64,000 nucleotides of DNA, from assembly GCF_004283755.1 (NCBI RefSeq), contig NZ_SHMH01000014.1, forward strand, positions 1 through 64,000, written 5' to 3'. Each line of letters begins with the position of its first letter. Position 1 is the first letter of the stretch. Below, piece after piece: positions 48,097-56,865 of the stretch. The notes beneath the pieces were generated by a model, which saw nothing but the letters and a program-made list of their open reading frames with translations, did not search any database and was not told the origin of the DNA. A program made the translations under genes and the position numbers. The stretch is from Pseudoxanthomonas winnipegensis. GTDB lineage: Bacteria > Pseudomonadota > Gammaproteobacteria > Xanthomonadales > Xanthomonadaceae.

Positions 48097-48126
48097 TTGA
48101 ATCGACTCGGAAAGCCAGGCTAGAAT
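48097..48126 (+). promoter_or_regulatory. Sigma-70 promoter of rpmJ
   Basis: TTGAAT and TAGAAT are separated by 18 bases and lie 48 bases upstream of the rpmJ ATG. Both boxes are near consensus and stand out in the GC-rich background. Confidence 0.7.
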
Positions 48127-48173
48127 GGCGGGCTTAGTAGGTTCCATCCCATTCCACGCCGAGGTTTTACGTC

Positions 48174-48299
48174 ATGAAGGTCCTGTCCTCCCTGAAGTCG
48201 GCGAAGGCCCGTCACCGCGACTGCAAGGTGGTCCGCCGTCGTGGCAAGGTCTTCGTGATCTGCAAGTCCAACCCGCGCTTCAAGGCCCGCCAGCGCTGA
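48174..48299 (+). CDS. rpmJ: 50S ribosomal protein L36, type B
   Basis: Small protein of 41 residues: [20 protein letters not shown] is followed by [21 protein letters not shown]. It matches the zinc-independent, YkgO-like form of bL36, with only two cysteines and no full four-ligand zinc ribbon. The gene has its own promoter and its own terminator and stands apart from the ribosomal operons, typical for this paralogue. Confidence 0.93.
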   Translation: MKVLSSLKSAKARHRDCKVVRRRGKVFVICKSNPRFKARQR

Positions 48300-48325
48300 G
48301 TTCCAGCGCTGTACGGTGCACCGGA

Positions 48326-48352
48326 AACCGCCCTTCGCCGGGCGGTTTTTTG
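48326..48352 (+). terminator. Intrinsic terminator of rpmJ
   Basis: Eight-bp stem (AACCGCCC and its complement) with a TTCGCC loop and six T in a row, 27 bases after the rpmJ stop. Confidence 0.9.
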
Positions 48353-48400
48353 TTGCGGTCGCTCTGCTATAAAGACGACCTTACCTGGGGGAACCTCGTG

Positions 48401-48727
48401 ATGAAGCCTCGCATGCGCCTGCTGTCCCTGATTGCCCTGGCTGCGCTGGCCGGCCCGTCCGGCGCGGAGACCCTGCTGGTCGACCGGGCGCGCGATCCGG
48501 CCTCCAACCTGCCCGTGCGCGGGCTGACCACCAGCCAGGTGGAAGCCAGGTTCGGCGCGCCGCAGCAGCGCCTGGACCCGCGCGGCGGGCAGAAGCGCCA
48601 GTGGCCGACGATCAACCGCTGGGTCTACCCCAACTTCACCGTGTACTTCGAGAAGAACAAGGTGATCGACGTGGTGACCAACAAGGCCAGCCCCGGCGAG
48701 ATCGGCCCCAAGCCGCCGATCCGCTGA
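48401..48727 (+). CDS. Small periplasmic protein of unknown function (SmpA/BamE-like pattern)
   Basis: Protein of 108 residues with an N-terminal signal peptide (MRLLSLIALAALAGPSGA, cleavage after GAE-T region). The mature part carries GLTTSQVEARFGAPQQRLDP and NFTVYFEKNKVIDVVTNKAS, a helix-then-sheet pattern seen in SmpA/OmlA-like outer-membrane assembly proteins and related domains. There is no lipobox cysteine, so it would be soluble in the periplasm. A GTG one codon upstream is an alternative start. The function is not established. Confidence 0.75.
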   Translation: MKPRMRLLSLIALAALAGPSGAETLLVDRARDPASNLPVRGLTTSQVEARFGAPQQRLDPRGGQKRQWPTINRWVYPNFTVYFEKNKVIDVVTNKASPGEIGPKPPIR

Positions 48728-48837
48728 AGCCGGTTCACGCGCGGCCTGCGATGCGCGGGCCGGCTTGCGGTCATCGCCCCGACGCGAGCACCGCATAATC
48801 AAGCAAGACCTGCCGGTGTGCGATCCCGGCGCAGCTG

Positions 48838-49881
48838 ATGGAAAACCCGATGACCAATGTCCGTTTCCCCGCGGAGTGGGAACCCCAATCCGCGATCCTC
48901 ATCGCGTGGCCGCATGCCGGCACCGACTGGGCCGCGCGCCTGGAATCGGTTGAGGAGACCTATATCGCGCTGGTGGCGGGCATCACCCGCTTCGAGCCGG
49001 TGGTGATCTGCGTGGCCGACGCGGACCTGCAGGTCTACGCCGAGGCGCGCCTGCGCTCGGCGCGCGTGGACATGGACCGCGTGCGCTTCGTCGAGGCGCC
49101 GTACGACGACACCTGGCTGCGGGATTCCGGCCCGATCAGCCTGCGCAGCGGCGAGGGCTTCAAGCTGATGGACTTCCGCTTCACCGGCTGGGGCGGCAAG
49201 TACGAGGCCTCGCTGGACGACCTGCTGGTCGGCGCGCTAGCCGGGGCCGGCGTGTTCCGCGATGCCTACGTGCAGCGCGTGGACTTCGCGCTGGAGGGCG
49301 GCGGCATCGAGACCGATGGCGCCGGCACCCTGCTGACCACCTGGCGCTGCCTGCACGAGCGCCATCCCGATGCCACGCGCGGGCAGATCACCGACACGCT
49401 GAAGACCTCGCTGCAACAGGAGCGTGTGCTGTGGCTGGACCATGGCTATCTGGAAGGCGATGACACCGATGCCCACATCGATACCCTGGCCCGCTTCGCA
49501 CCGGGCGATGCCATCGTCTACCAGGCCTGCGACGACGCCGGCGATGCGCACCACGCCGAGTTGACCGCGATGGGCGATGAGCTGGCCGCGCTGCGCACGC
49601 CCGATGGCGCGCCCTACACACTGTATCCGCTGCCGTGGGCGCAGCCGATCCTGGACGACGGCCGTCGCCTGGCCGCCAGCTACGCCAATTACCTGATCCT
49701 CAACGACGCGGTGCTGATGCCCGCCTACGGCGACCCGGCCGATGGCCCGGCCGCCGAGGTGCTGGCCAAGGCCTATCCTGGCCGGGAGATCGTGCAGATC
49801 CCCTGCCGTCCGCTGATCTGGCAGAACGGCAGCCTGCACTGCGTGACCATGCAGCTGCCCGAAGGCCTGCTGGCCGCGTGA
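48838..49881 (+). CDS. aguA: Agmatine deiminase
   Basis: Enzyme of 347 residues of the guanidino-group modifying superfamily that converts agmatine to N-carbamoylputrescine. The active-site residues are in YDDTWLRDSGPISL, GYLEGDDTDAHIDTLARF (histidine) and GSLHCVTMQLPEG (nucleophile C335). Two ATG codons are possible, 48838 and 48850. aguB follows after 109 bp on the same strand, giving a two-step route to putrescine. No arginine decarboxylase is in the window. Confidence 0.95.
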   Translation: MENPMTNVRFPAEWEPQSAILIAWPHAGTDWAARLESVEETYIALVAGITRFEPVVICVADADLQVYAEARLRSARVDMDRVRFVEAPYDDTWLRDSGPISLRSGEGFKLMDFRFTGWGGKYEASLDDLLVGALAGAGVFRDAYVQRVDFALEGGGIETDGAGTLLTTWRCLHERHPDATRGQITDTLKTSLQQERVLWLDHGYLEGDDTDAHIDTLARFAPGDAIVYQACDDAGDAHHAELTAMGDELAALRTPDGAPYTLYPLPWAQPILDDGRRLAASYANYLILNDAVLMPAYGDPADGPAAEVLAKAYPGREIVQIPCRPLIWQNGSLHCVTMQLPEGLLAA

Positions 49882-49990
49882 ACCTGCGCCGTGCGGCTCG
49901 CGCCCGGCCGCGTGAGCGGCCTTGCGCGGGCGCAGGGCGTCCCACACATCCGCGTTACCATTCCTCTCCCCCTGCTGTCGCACTGCCGCC

Positions 49991-50875
49991 ATGACCCGTC
50001 GCACCCTGCCCGTTGCCCTGATCCAGGAAAAGAACCACGGCGACGCCGAGGCCAATCTGACCGTGATCGAGCAGCGCGTGGCCGAGGCCGCCAAGCGCGG
50101 CGCCAAACTGGTGCTGCTTCAGGAGCTGCATAACGGCGCCTATTTCTGCCAGCACGAGTCGGTGCACGAGTTCGACCTGGCCGAGCCGATCCCGGGCCCG
50201 AGCACCGCGCGCCTGGCCGAGCTGGCCAAACAGCACAAGGTGGTGCTGGTGAGCTCGCTGTTCGAACGGCGCGCCGCCGGGCTGTACCACAACACCGCGG
50301 TGGTGTTCGACGCCGACGGCAGCACGGCGGGCAAGTACCGCAAGATGCATATCCCGGACGACCCGGGCTTCTACGAGAAGTTCTACTTCACCCCGGGCGA
50401 TCTGGGTTTCAAGCCGATCGATACCTCGGTCGGCCGCCTGGGCGTGCTGGTGTGCTGGGACCAGTGGTACCCGGAAGGTGCGCGCCTGATGGCGCTGGCC
50501 GGCGCCGACCTGTTGCTCTACCCCACCGCCATCGGCTGGGATCCGGACGATGCGCAGGACGAGAGGACCCGCCAGCGCGACGCCTGGGTACTGAGCCATC
50601 GTGGCCACGCCGTGGCCAATGGCCTGCCGGTGCTCAGCTGCAACCGCGTCGGCCACGAGGCCTCGCCGCTGGGCGCCTCGGGGATCGATTTCTGGGGCAA
50701 TAGCCATGTGCTGGGGCCGCAGGGCGAGTTCCTGGCCGAAGCCGGCGGCGAAGCAGAGATCCTCAGCGTCGAGGTCGACCTGCAGCGCAGCGAGCACGTG
50801 CGCCGCATCTGGCCGTTCCTTCGCGACCGCCGCATCGACGCCTACGGCGACCTGACCCGCCGTTACATCGATTGA
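49991..50875 (+). CDS. aguB: N-carbamoylputrescine amidase
   Basis: Nitrilase-family enzyme of 294 residues that hydrolyses N-carbamoylputrescine to putrescine, carbon dioxide and ammonia. The catalytic triad is E45 (LLQELHNGAYF), K118 (YRKMHIPDDPGFYEKFYF) and C155 (LVCWDQWYPE). The ATG at 49991 (MTRRTLPVALIQEKNHG) is the family start; the further frame upstream is not conserved. Its partner aguA lies directly upstream. Confidence 0.95.
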   Translation: MTRRTLPVALIQEKNHGDAEANLTVIEQRVAEAAKRGAKLVLLQELHNGAYFCQHESVHEFDLAEPIPGPSTARLAELAKQHKVVLVSSLFERRAAGLYHNTAVVFDADGSTAGKYRKMHIPDDPGFYEKFYFTPGDLGFKPIDTSVGRLGVLVCWDQWYPEGARLMALAGADLLLYPTAIGWDPDDAQDERTRQRDAWVLSHRGHAVANGLPVLSCNRVGHEASPLGASGIDFWGNSHVLGPQGEFLAEAGGEAEILSVEVDLQRSEHVRRIWPFLRDRRIDAYGDLTRRYID

Positions 50876-50897
50876 TGGCCCAGCGCGCGCCGTCCGC

Positions 50898-51437
50898 ATG
50901 AACGCCGCGCTGCCGCGCATCCGACCCGTGCGCGTCGAGGACATGCCGGCGATCACGGCGATCTACGCCGCGCAGGTCGCCGGCGGCGTGGCCACCTACG
51001 AATACGACCCGCCGGACGTCGACGAGATGCGGCGCCGCATGCAGGCGCTGCTGGATCAGGGCTATCCGTATCTGGTGGCCGAGTGCGACGGTCGCGTCGC
51101 CGGCTACGCCTACGCCGGCAGCTACCGCGCCCGCAGCGCCTACCGCTTCACCGTGGAGAACACGGTCTACGTGGACACGGCCTTCCACGGCCGGCGCATC
51201 GGCAGCGCGTTGCTGCAGGCGCTGATCGAGGCCTGCACCGCGCGCGGCTTCCGCCAGATGATCGCGGTGATCGGCGACTCGGCCAACGCCGCCTCGGTGC
51301 GCTTGCACGAGCGCGCCGGCTTCCGCACCGTGGGCGTCTTCCAGGGCATCGGCCGCAAGCACGGCCGCTGGCTCGACCTGCTTCAGATGCAGCGCGCGCT
51401 GGGTGAAGGCGCTGCTGGCGCTCCTTTCGACGAGTAA
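50898..51437 (+). CDS. GNAT N-acetyltransferase, phosphinothricin acetyltransferase-like
   Basis: Protein of 179 residues with the GNAT fold: RIRPVRVEDMPAITAIY at the start, the FTVENTVYVDTAFHGRRIGS acetyl-CoA loop (RxxGxG-like, 90-110), and SVRLHERAGFRTVGVFQGIG near the end. The pattern is that of PAT/MnaT acetyltransferases acting on small amines or amino acids (phosphinothricin, methionine sulfoximine or sulfone). It starts 22 bases after aguB, so it may be in the same transcript. The true substrate is unknown. Confidence 0.85.
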   Translation: MNAALPRIRPVRVEDMPAITAIYAAQVAGGVATYEYDPPDVDEMRRRMQALLDQGYPYLVAECDGRVAGYAYAGSYRARSAYRFTVENTVYVDTAFHGRRIGSALLQALIEACTARGFRQMIAVIGDSANAASVRLHERAGFRTVGVFQGIGRKHGRWLDLLQMQRALGEGAAGAPFDE

Positions 51438-51440
51438 TCC

Positions 51441-52673
51441 ATGACCGATTCCGATTCCACCGCCCTGCCCGCCACGCCTGCGCACGAGGAGGCGGCCGAA
51501 CAGCCGCAGCGCGTGGTGCAACGCGATGGCGTGCGCTACACGCTGCTGGGCACCGCGCACGTGTCCAAGGCCAGCGTGGAGGCCGTGCAGCAGGCCATCG
51601 ACAGCGGCGCCTACGACGCGGTGGCGGTCGAACTGGACGCCCAGCGCCTGCAGGCACTGAGCGATCCGGACGCGCTGGCCAAGCTGGATCTGGTGCAGGT
51701 GATCCGCAAGGGCCGCGTGGCGCTGTTCGCCGCCAACCTGGCGCTGGCCGCCTACCAGCGGCGCCTGGCCGAGCAGCTGGGCATCGAGCCCGGCGCCGAG
51801 CTCAAGCGCGCGGTGGACGTGGCGCGCGCGCGCGGGCTGGCCGTGCACCTGATCGATCGCGAGGTCGGCCTGACCTTCAAGCGCGCCTCGGCCAAGCTGG
51901 GCCTGTTCGGCAAGCTCAAGCTGGGCGCCGGCCTGCTCGGCGGCCTGTTCGCCTCCGACGAGGTGGGCGAAGCGGAGATCGAACAGCTCAAGCAGGGCGA
52001 CATGCTCGAGGCCAGCTTCGGCGAGTTCGCCAAGGAGAGTCCGGCCCTGTACGAGGCGGTGATCGCCGAGCGCGACCGCTACATGGCCGCCAGCCTGCGC
52101 GAACAGGCCGGCGGCGCGCGCGAAGTGCTGGCCGTGGTCGGCGCCGGCCATCTGCAGGGCCTGGCCAGGCATCTGGCCGAGGACCAGGCCGACCCGGCCG
52201 TGGTGCGCAGCGAACTGGAATTCGTCCAGCCCAAGCGCAAGCTGCCCTGGATCATGATGCTGCTGAGCATGCTGGTGCTGGGCGGCATCGTCTGGGGCTT
52301 CTACAGCGGCGGGCTGAAGGTCGGCAGCACGCTGCTGGTGCAGTGGCTGCTGCTGACCGGCGGCCTGGCCGGACTGGGCTGCCTGGCCGCGGCCGGCCAT
52401 CCGCTGAGCATCCTGGCGGCGATCGTCGCCGCGCCGCTCAAGCCGTTCCGCCCCGGCCTGCCGGCCGGCGCCTTCAGCGCACTGGTCGAGGTGCACCTGC
52501 GCAAGCCGGCCTACGGCGACTTCCTGGCGCTGCGCGACGATGCGCAGACGCTCAAGGGCTGGTACCGCAACCGCGTCTGCCGCGTGGTGCTGACCTTCAT
52601 GCTGACCAACCTGGGCAGCATGGCCGGCTTCTGGATCACCGGCGTGCTGGTGGCGCGCAAGCTGCTGGGCTGA
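51441..52673 (+). CDS. TraB/PrgY family membrane protein
   Basis: Protein of 410 residues. The TraB signature VRYTLLGTAHVSKASVEAV (conserved GTAHVS) lies at about 31-50, and the C-terminal half has about four hydrophobic segments (WIMMLLSMLVLGGIVWGF, LLVQWLLLTGGLAGLGCL, PLSILAAIVAAPLKPF). Enterococcal PrgY/TraB inhibits a peptide pheromone; most bacterial homologues have no known role, though the fold suggests a metalloprotease. It starts three bases after the acetyltransferase stop, so they are cotranscribed. Confidence 0.88.
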   Translation: MTDSDSTALPATPAHEEAAEQPQRVVQRDGVRYTLLGTAHVSKASVEAVQQAIDSGAYDAVAVELDAQRLQALSDPDALAKLDLVQVIRKGRVALFAANLALAAYQRRLAEQLGIEPGAELKRAVDVARARGLAVHLIDREVGLTFKRASAKLGLFGKLKLGAGLLGGLFASDEVGEAEIEQLKQGDMLEASFGEFAKESPALYEAVIAERDRYMAASLREQAGGAREVLAVVGAGHLQGLARHLAEDQADPAVVRSELEFVQPKRKLPWIMMLLSMLVLGGIVWGFYSGGLKVGSTLLVQWLLLTGGLAGLGCLAAAGHPLSILAAIVAAPLKPFRPGLPAGAFSALVEVHLRKPAYGDFLALRDDAQTLKGWYRNRVCRVVLTFMLTNLGSMAGFWITGVLVARKLLG

Positions 52674-52714
52674 GGCGCCGCCCGGCGACGGACGCCGACC
52701 GGCACGGCGCTCAG
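52670..52714. terminator. Hairpin shared by convergent traB-like and RND genes
   Basis: CTGAGGCGCCG and CGGCGCTCAG pair with one bulged base and overlap both stop codons. There is no strong T-run. It probably limits read-through between the two convergent units. Confidence 0.45.
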
Positions 52715-55700
52715 GCCGTGCCGACCGCCGCCTCCTGCGGCACGCCGCGGGCGCGGCGCACCAGCCGGCCCATGCCGGCGCGCAGGTCGTCCAGGATCGC
52801 GTAGATCGTCGGCAGGAACAGCAGGCTGACCACGGTCGAGAACGCCAGGCCGCCGGCGATGGCGCGGGCCATCGGGAAGTACGGCGGGCCGTCGCCGCCC
52901 ATCTGCGTGCCGCCCATGGCGATGGGCACCATCGCCAGGATCGCCGTGCCCATGGTCATCATGATCGGGCGCAGGCGCTCGCGGCTGCCTTCCACCAGCG
53001 CGTCGGTGCGGCTCAGGCCGCCGCGGCGCAGCGTGTTGATGTGCTCGATCATCACGATGCCGTTGTTCACCACCACGCCCATCAGCACAAGGATGCCGAT
53101 GAAGGACATCACGCCGAAGGCGGTGCCGGTGAGCCAGAACAGCCAGAACACGCCGAAGATCGAGAACACCACGCCGGACATGATCGCCGCCGGGAACAGC
53201 AGCGACTCGAACACCGCTGCCATCACCAGATAGATCATCAGCAGCGCGATGACCATGTTGAACAGCATCTGCTGCATGGCCTCGCCGTCGTCCTGGTAAT
53301 CGCCGCCGTCGAAGGTGTAGTGGTAGCCGGCCGGGAAGGCCATCGACTTGAGCACCGCCTCCATCGCCTCGCGGCCCTTGGGCGCGGTGACCTGCCCGGC
53401 CAGGTTGGCGGTGATGGCCAGCGTGGTCTGGCGGTTGCTGCGCGAGATCTGAGAGGCCGACGGCGCCATGTCGATGCTGACCATCGACATCAGCGGCACG
53501 CTGCGCCCGTCCTTGGCGCGCACCATGAAGCCCTCCAGGTCGGCGATGGTCGACTGCTCGGCGCCGGCGAAGCGCAGGGTCACCGGCACCTCGGTATCGC
53601 CGCGGCGCAGCTCGCGCAGCTTGCCGCCGCGCAGGGCGATGTTGACGAAGCTCGCCACGTCCTGGGCCGAGAAGCCGAACGCGGCGGCGCGTTCGCGATC
53701 CACGTGCACCTTCAGCTCGCTGCTCTGGTCGCCCGCGTCGATGCGCACATCGCGCAACTCGGGGCGGCTGGCCAGCGCCGGCAGCACATCGCGGGCGATC
53801 TCCTGCAGCACGGCGGTCGAATCGCCGGTCAGCTGCACCTGCACGCCGTTCTTGTTGCCGCCGCCGTTGCCATTGCCGCTGCCCATCACGATCTCGGCGC
53901 GCGCCGACTTGGGCATGCCCTTGCGCAGCAGCTCGACCCGGCGCTTGGTCTCGTCCGGATCGGTGGTGTCGAACTTGACCGAGCTCGAGGCGCCTTCGCT
54001 CTCGCTGAACCACGAATAGATCTGGGTGATGCCCAAGGCCTTGCGCTGGCTTTCCAGGTACTGCTCGGCGCGCGCGACTTCGGCCGACATCTGATCGCGC
54101 GTGTAGGAACCGCGGAACTGGTACAGCACCGAGGTCTCGCCTGCCTGCCCGCCGCCGAACATGTCCATCTCGGTCAGCTTCATCGGCACCAGGCTGGCGG
54201 CCACGATCAGCACGATGCCCAGCACGCTCCAGCCGCGGTGCTCCAGCGTCCAGCGCAGCAGGCGCGCATAGCGGCGCTGCAGCCACGGGATCAGGCCGCG
54301 CTCGGAGCGCAGCAGCGGCGGGGTCTTCATCCGCGCCGACAGCATCGGGATCAGGCTGATCGCCACCAGCCAGGAGGCCAGCAGCGAGACCGAGATGGTC
54401 ACCGCGATCTGCGCCATGAAGATGCTGATCTGGTTGGTCTCACCGAACAGGTTGGGCACGAACACGATGCAGTGGCATAGCGTGCCGGCCGACAGGGCGA
54501 TGGCCACGTGCCTGGTCCCGAGCAGCGCGGCCTTGACCGGTTCGCCCGGCATCTTCTCGCGCTCCTGGAAGATGCTCTCCACCACCACCACGGCGTTGTC
54601 GACCAGCATGCCGACCGCCAGCAGCAGGCCCATCATCGTCAGGATGTTGAGCGTGACCCCGGCGAAGTACATGAAGCCCAGGGTCATCACGAAGCAGATC
54701 GGGATGGCCAGGGTCACCATCAGCGTGGACGGCCAGTGGCGCAGGAAGAAGAACAGCACAGCGATGGACAGCAGCAGGCCGATCGCGCCGGCCTCGGCCA
54801 GTTCCAGCAGCGAGGAGGTGACGTTCTCGCCCTGGTTCTCCATCACCTTGATCTGCACGTCGGACAGCTCGGGCTGGGCGCGGATCGCGTCCACCTCGGC
54901 CAGCGCGTCGCGCGAGACCTGCACCAGGTTGGCGCTGCGCTCCTTGTAGATGTCCATGCCCACGGCCGGCTTGCCGTCCAGGCGGCGGCCGTAGTCCATG
55001 CGCGAGGGCTTGAGCTGCACGCTGGCGATGTCGCCCAGGCGCAGGCCGCTGTCAGCGATCACCAGCTCGCGCAGCTGCTGCAGGTCGGCGACCTCGCCCA
55101 TCGGCTGCACGCGCAGGCGCTGGCCGTGGTCGTCGATCTGGCCGGCGGAGATCGAGAAGTTGGCCGCCTGCAGGCGCGTGGTCAGGTCGTTGAGATTGAG
55201 GCCGTGTGCGCTCAGGCGATCCGGCGCGATCGCCACCTCCACCTCGTTGGGCGCCGCGCCGGAGATCTCCACGCGCGCCACGCCGGGGATGCGCTCCAGC
55301 CGGCGCTTGAACTCGCGCTCGATCATGTCGTACGAGGCGGTCATGTCGCGATCGCCGGCCAGGCGCACGCGCAGGATCGGCTGGTCGCTGCTGGACCACT
55401 TGAACACCGAGTAGCGCTTCAGATCGTCCGGCAGGTCGCCGCGGATCGCGTCCAGGCGCACGCGCGCGTCGGAGGCGGCGATGGCGATGTCGCGGTCCCA
55501 GTCGCTGAACTCGATGAAGATGCTGGCCGCATCGGCGGTGGCGGTGCCGCGCAGACGCTTGATGCCTGGCATGATCGCCAGCGCCTCCTCGGCCGGGCGC
55601 AGGATGTTGCGTTCGACCTCCTCCGGCGTGGAGCCCGGATACGGAAGCTGCACGAACAGGAACGGCGCGGAGATGTCCGGGAAGGCCTCCAGCGGCAGCC

Positions 55701-55791
55701 GCACCGCCGCGATCGCGCCGATCACCAGCAGCGAGACGAAGCACATCACCGTGGTCACCGGCCGGCGGATGCTCAGCGCAGCGATGCTCAT
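52711..55791 (-). CDS. RND efflux permease (second permease of the operon)
   Basis: Inner-membrane proton-driven exporter of 1026 residues of the HAE/AcrB type: MSIAALSIRRPVTTVMCFVS at the N-terminus, twelve membrane segments and two large periplasmic loops. In the fourth membrane segment the relay reads LLLAVGMLVDNAVVVVESIF, with Asp-Asn where drug exporters often have Asp-Asp. Other conserved strings are FPDISAPFLFVQLPYPGSTP and LIGILVLMGVVVNNGIVMIEHI-like sequence near the C-terminus. It lies 82 bases after the retropepsin-like gene, completing an operon with a first permease and the adaptor. The substrate is unknown. Confidence 0.93.
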   Translation of the reverse strand: MSIAALSIRRPVTTVMCFVSLLVIGAIAAVRLPLEAFPDISAPFLFVQLPYPGSTPEEVERNILRPAEEALAIMPGIKRLRGTATADAASIFIEFSDWDRDIAIAASDARVRLDAIRGDLPDDLKRYSVFKWSSSDQPILRVRLAGDRDMTASYDMIEREFKRRLERIPGVARVEISGAAPNEVEVAIAPDRLSAHGLNLNDLTTRLQAANFSISAGQIDDHGQRLRVQPMGEVADLQQLRELVIADSGLRLGDIASVQLKPSRMDYGRRLDGKPAVGMDIYKERSANLVQVSRDALAEVDAIRAQPELSDVQIKVMENQGENVTSSLLELAEAGAIGLLLSIAVLFFFLRHWPSTLMVTLAIPICFVMTLGFMYFAGVTLNILTMMGLLLAVGMLVDNAVVVVESIFQEREKMPGEPVKAALLGTRHVAIALSAGTLCHCIVFVPNLFGETNQISIFMAQIAVTISVSLLASWLVAISLIPMLSARMKTPPLLRSERGLIPWLQRRYARLLRWTLEHRGWSVLGIVLIVAASLVPMKLTEMDMFGGGQAGETSVLYQFRGSYTRDQMSAEVARAEQYLESQRKALGITQIYSWFSESEGASSSVKFDTTDPDETKRRVELLRKGMPKSARAEIVMGSGNGNGGGNKNGVQVQLTGDSTAVLQEIARDVLPALASRPELRDVRIDAGDQSSELKVHVDRERAAAFGFSAQDVASFVNIALRGGKLRELRRGDTEVPVTLRFAGAEQSTIADLEGFMVRAKDGRSVPLMSMVSIDMAPSASQISRSNRQTTLAITANLAGQVTAPKGREAMEAVLKSMAFPAGYHYTFDGGDYQDDGEAMQQMLFNMVIALLMIYLVMAAVFESLLFPAAIMSGVVFSIFGVFWLFWLTGTAFGVMSFIGILVLMGVVVNNGIVMIEHINTLRRGGLSRTDALVEGSRERLRPIMMTMGTAILAMVPIAMGGTQMGGDGPPYFPMARAIAGGLAFSTVVSLLFLPTIYAILDDLRAGMGRLVRRARGVPQEAAVGTA

Positions 55792-55873
55792 CCTTCACCT
55801 CGGCCACAGGCGTGGGGTCCCCGCGCGGGACCGGGGCGTCCAGGCAGGACTGGAGACAGGCGAGCGCGCGGCA

Positions 55874-56800
55874 TCATGGCGTGCACACCGCCACGCGCAT
55901 CGCGCGCTGGTCGATCATCAGCACGCTGTCCTTCAGGGCCAGTGCGCCGACCAGCAGCTCCGGGTAGCGATCGGACACCCGGGCGTCGAGATCGCGCAGG
56001 ACCAGCCCACCGACCTGGACCGGCCCGTGCACGGTCGCCTTGCCGAGTTCGATCGCGGTGTGGCTCAGCTGGCCCGAACCGGCCTCGGCCAGCGGACCGG
56101 CCTCGATCTGATCGTAGAGCGCCTTGGGCAGCACCAGCGCCACGTTGGCGCCGGTATCCAGATTGCCCTCCAGCTGGCGCTCGCCGATCCGCACGGGGAC
56201 GCGGAACGGCCGGGTGTAAGACAGCACGTCCGCCCGATCGCCGGGCAGCGACAAGCTGCGGCTGAAGGACAGCATCCGCGCCGGGTAGTCGATGATCAGC
56301 AGGCCGTTGGCGAAGAACTCGCGCGCGAGGATGCCGTCGAAGGCGGCTTCGTCCTTCAGTTTAGCGCGATAGTCGCGCGTGATCGCCTCGATGCCTGCGC
56401 GGCGCAGGCCGTCCAGCTCGAGCTTGTCGATACGGACCGTCTGCGCCACCGCGGTCTGCACGCCGTCCGAATTTCCGGACTGGCCCGCAGCGGGCAGATG
56501 CAGGCTTTCCGTCAGGCGCGCATCGGCCCGAGCCAGGCCGCTGGCGCCGGTGTCGACGGCGAAACGATAGCCCGAGCGGCCGTTGACCTTGGCGCGGACA
56601 TAGATGCGCCCGTCCACCGTTTCGAAGGGCACATGGACCAGCAGCTGGTCGCGGGCGGCAGAGGCCAGCGAAGGACAGGGATCGCCCTCGCCCGCAGGCA
56701 GCTGTGCCCACCCCGCGCCGCTGAGCATCATCAGCCCGGCCAACAGCGGAAGCGTGCTGAGACTAGGCCAGTGGCGAGGCGTTCGAGAAGCTCTGAACAT
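55874..56800 (-). CDS. Retropepsin-like aspartyl protease family protein with two DTG motifs
   Basis: Protein of 308 residues with a signal peptide (LPLLAGLMMLSGAGWAQ). Two aspartic-protease active-site motifs are visible, FAVDTGASGLA (D83) and GNLDTGANVALV (D215), 132 residues apart, as in a single-chain two-lobed enzyme. The flap-like region between contains FDGILAREFFANGLLIIDYP, a family hallmark. It would act in the periplasm. The gene lies between two RND permease genes on the same strand (65 and 82 base gaps), an unusual position. The longer frame covering this gene and continuing to 58525 reads the first permease out of frame and is rejected. Whether it is active as a protease is not known. 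Confidence 0.85.
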   Translation of the reverse strand: MFRASRTPRHWPSLSTLPLLAGLMMLSGAGWAQLPAGEGDPCPSLASAARDQLLVHVPFETVDGRIYVRAKVNGRSGYRFAVDTGASGLARADARLTESLHLPAAGQSGNSDGVQTAVAQTVRIDKLELDGLRRAGIEAITRDYRAKLKDEAAFDGILAREFFANGLLIIDYPARMLSFSRSLSLPGDRADVLSYTRPFRVPVRIGERQLEGNLDTGANVALVLPKALYDQIEAGPLAEAGSGQLSHTAIELGKATVHGPVQVGGLVLRDLDARVSDRYPELLVGALALKDSVLMIDQRAMRVAVCTP

Positions 56801-56865
56801 GCTGTGACTCCAAGGATGGGGATGGGGGATCGGGCGCGGCAGGGATCGGCGATGGCGAGGCGAGC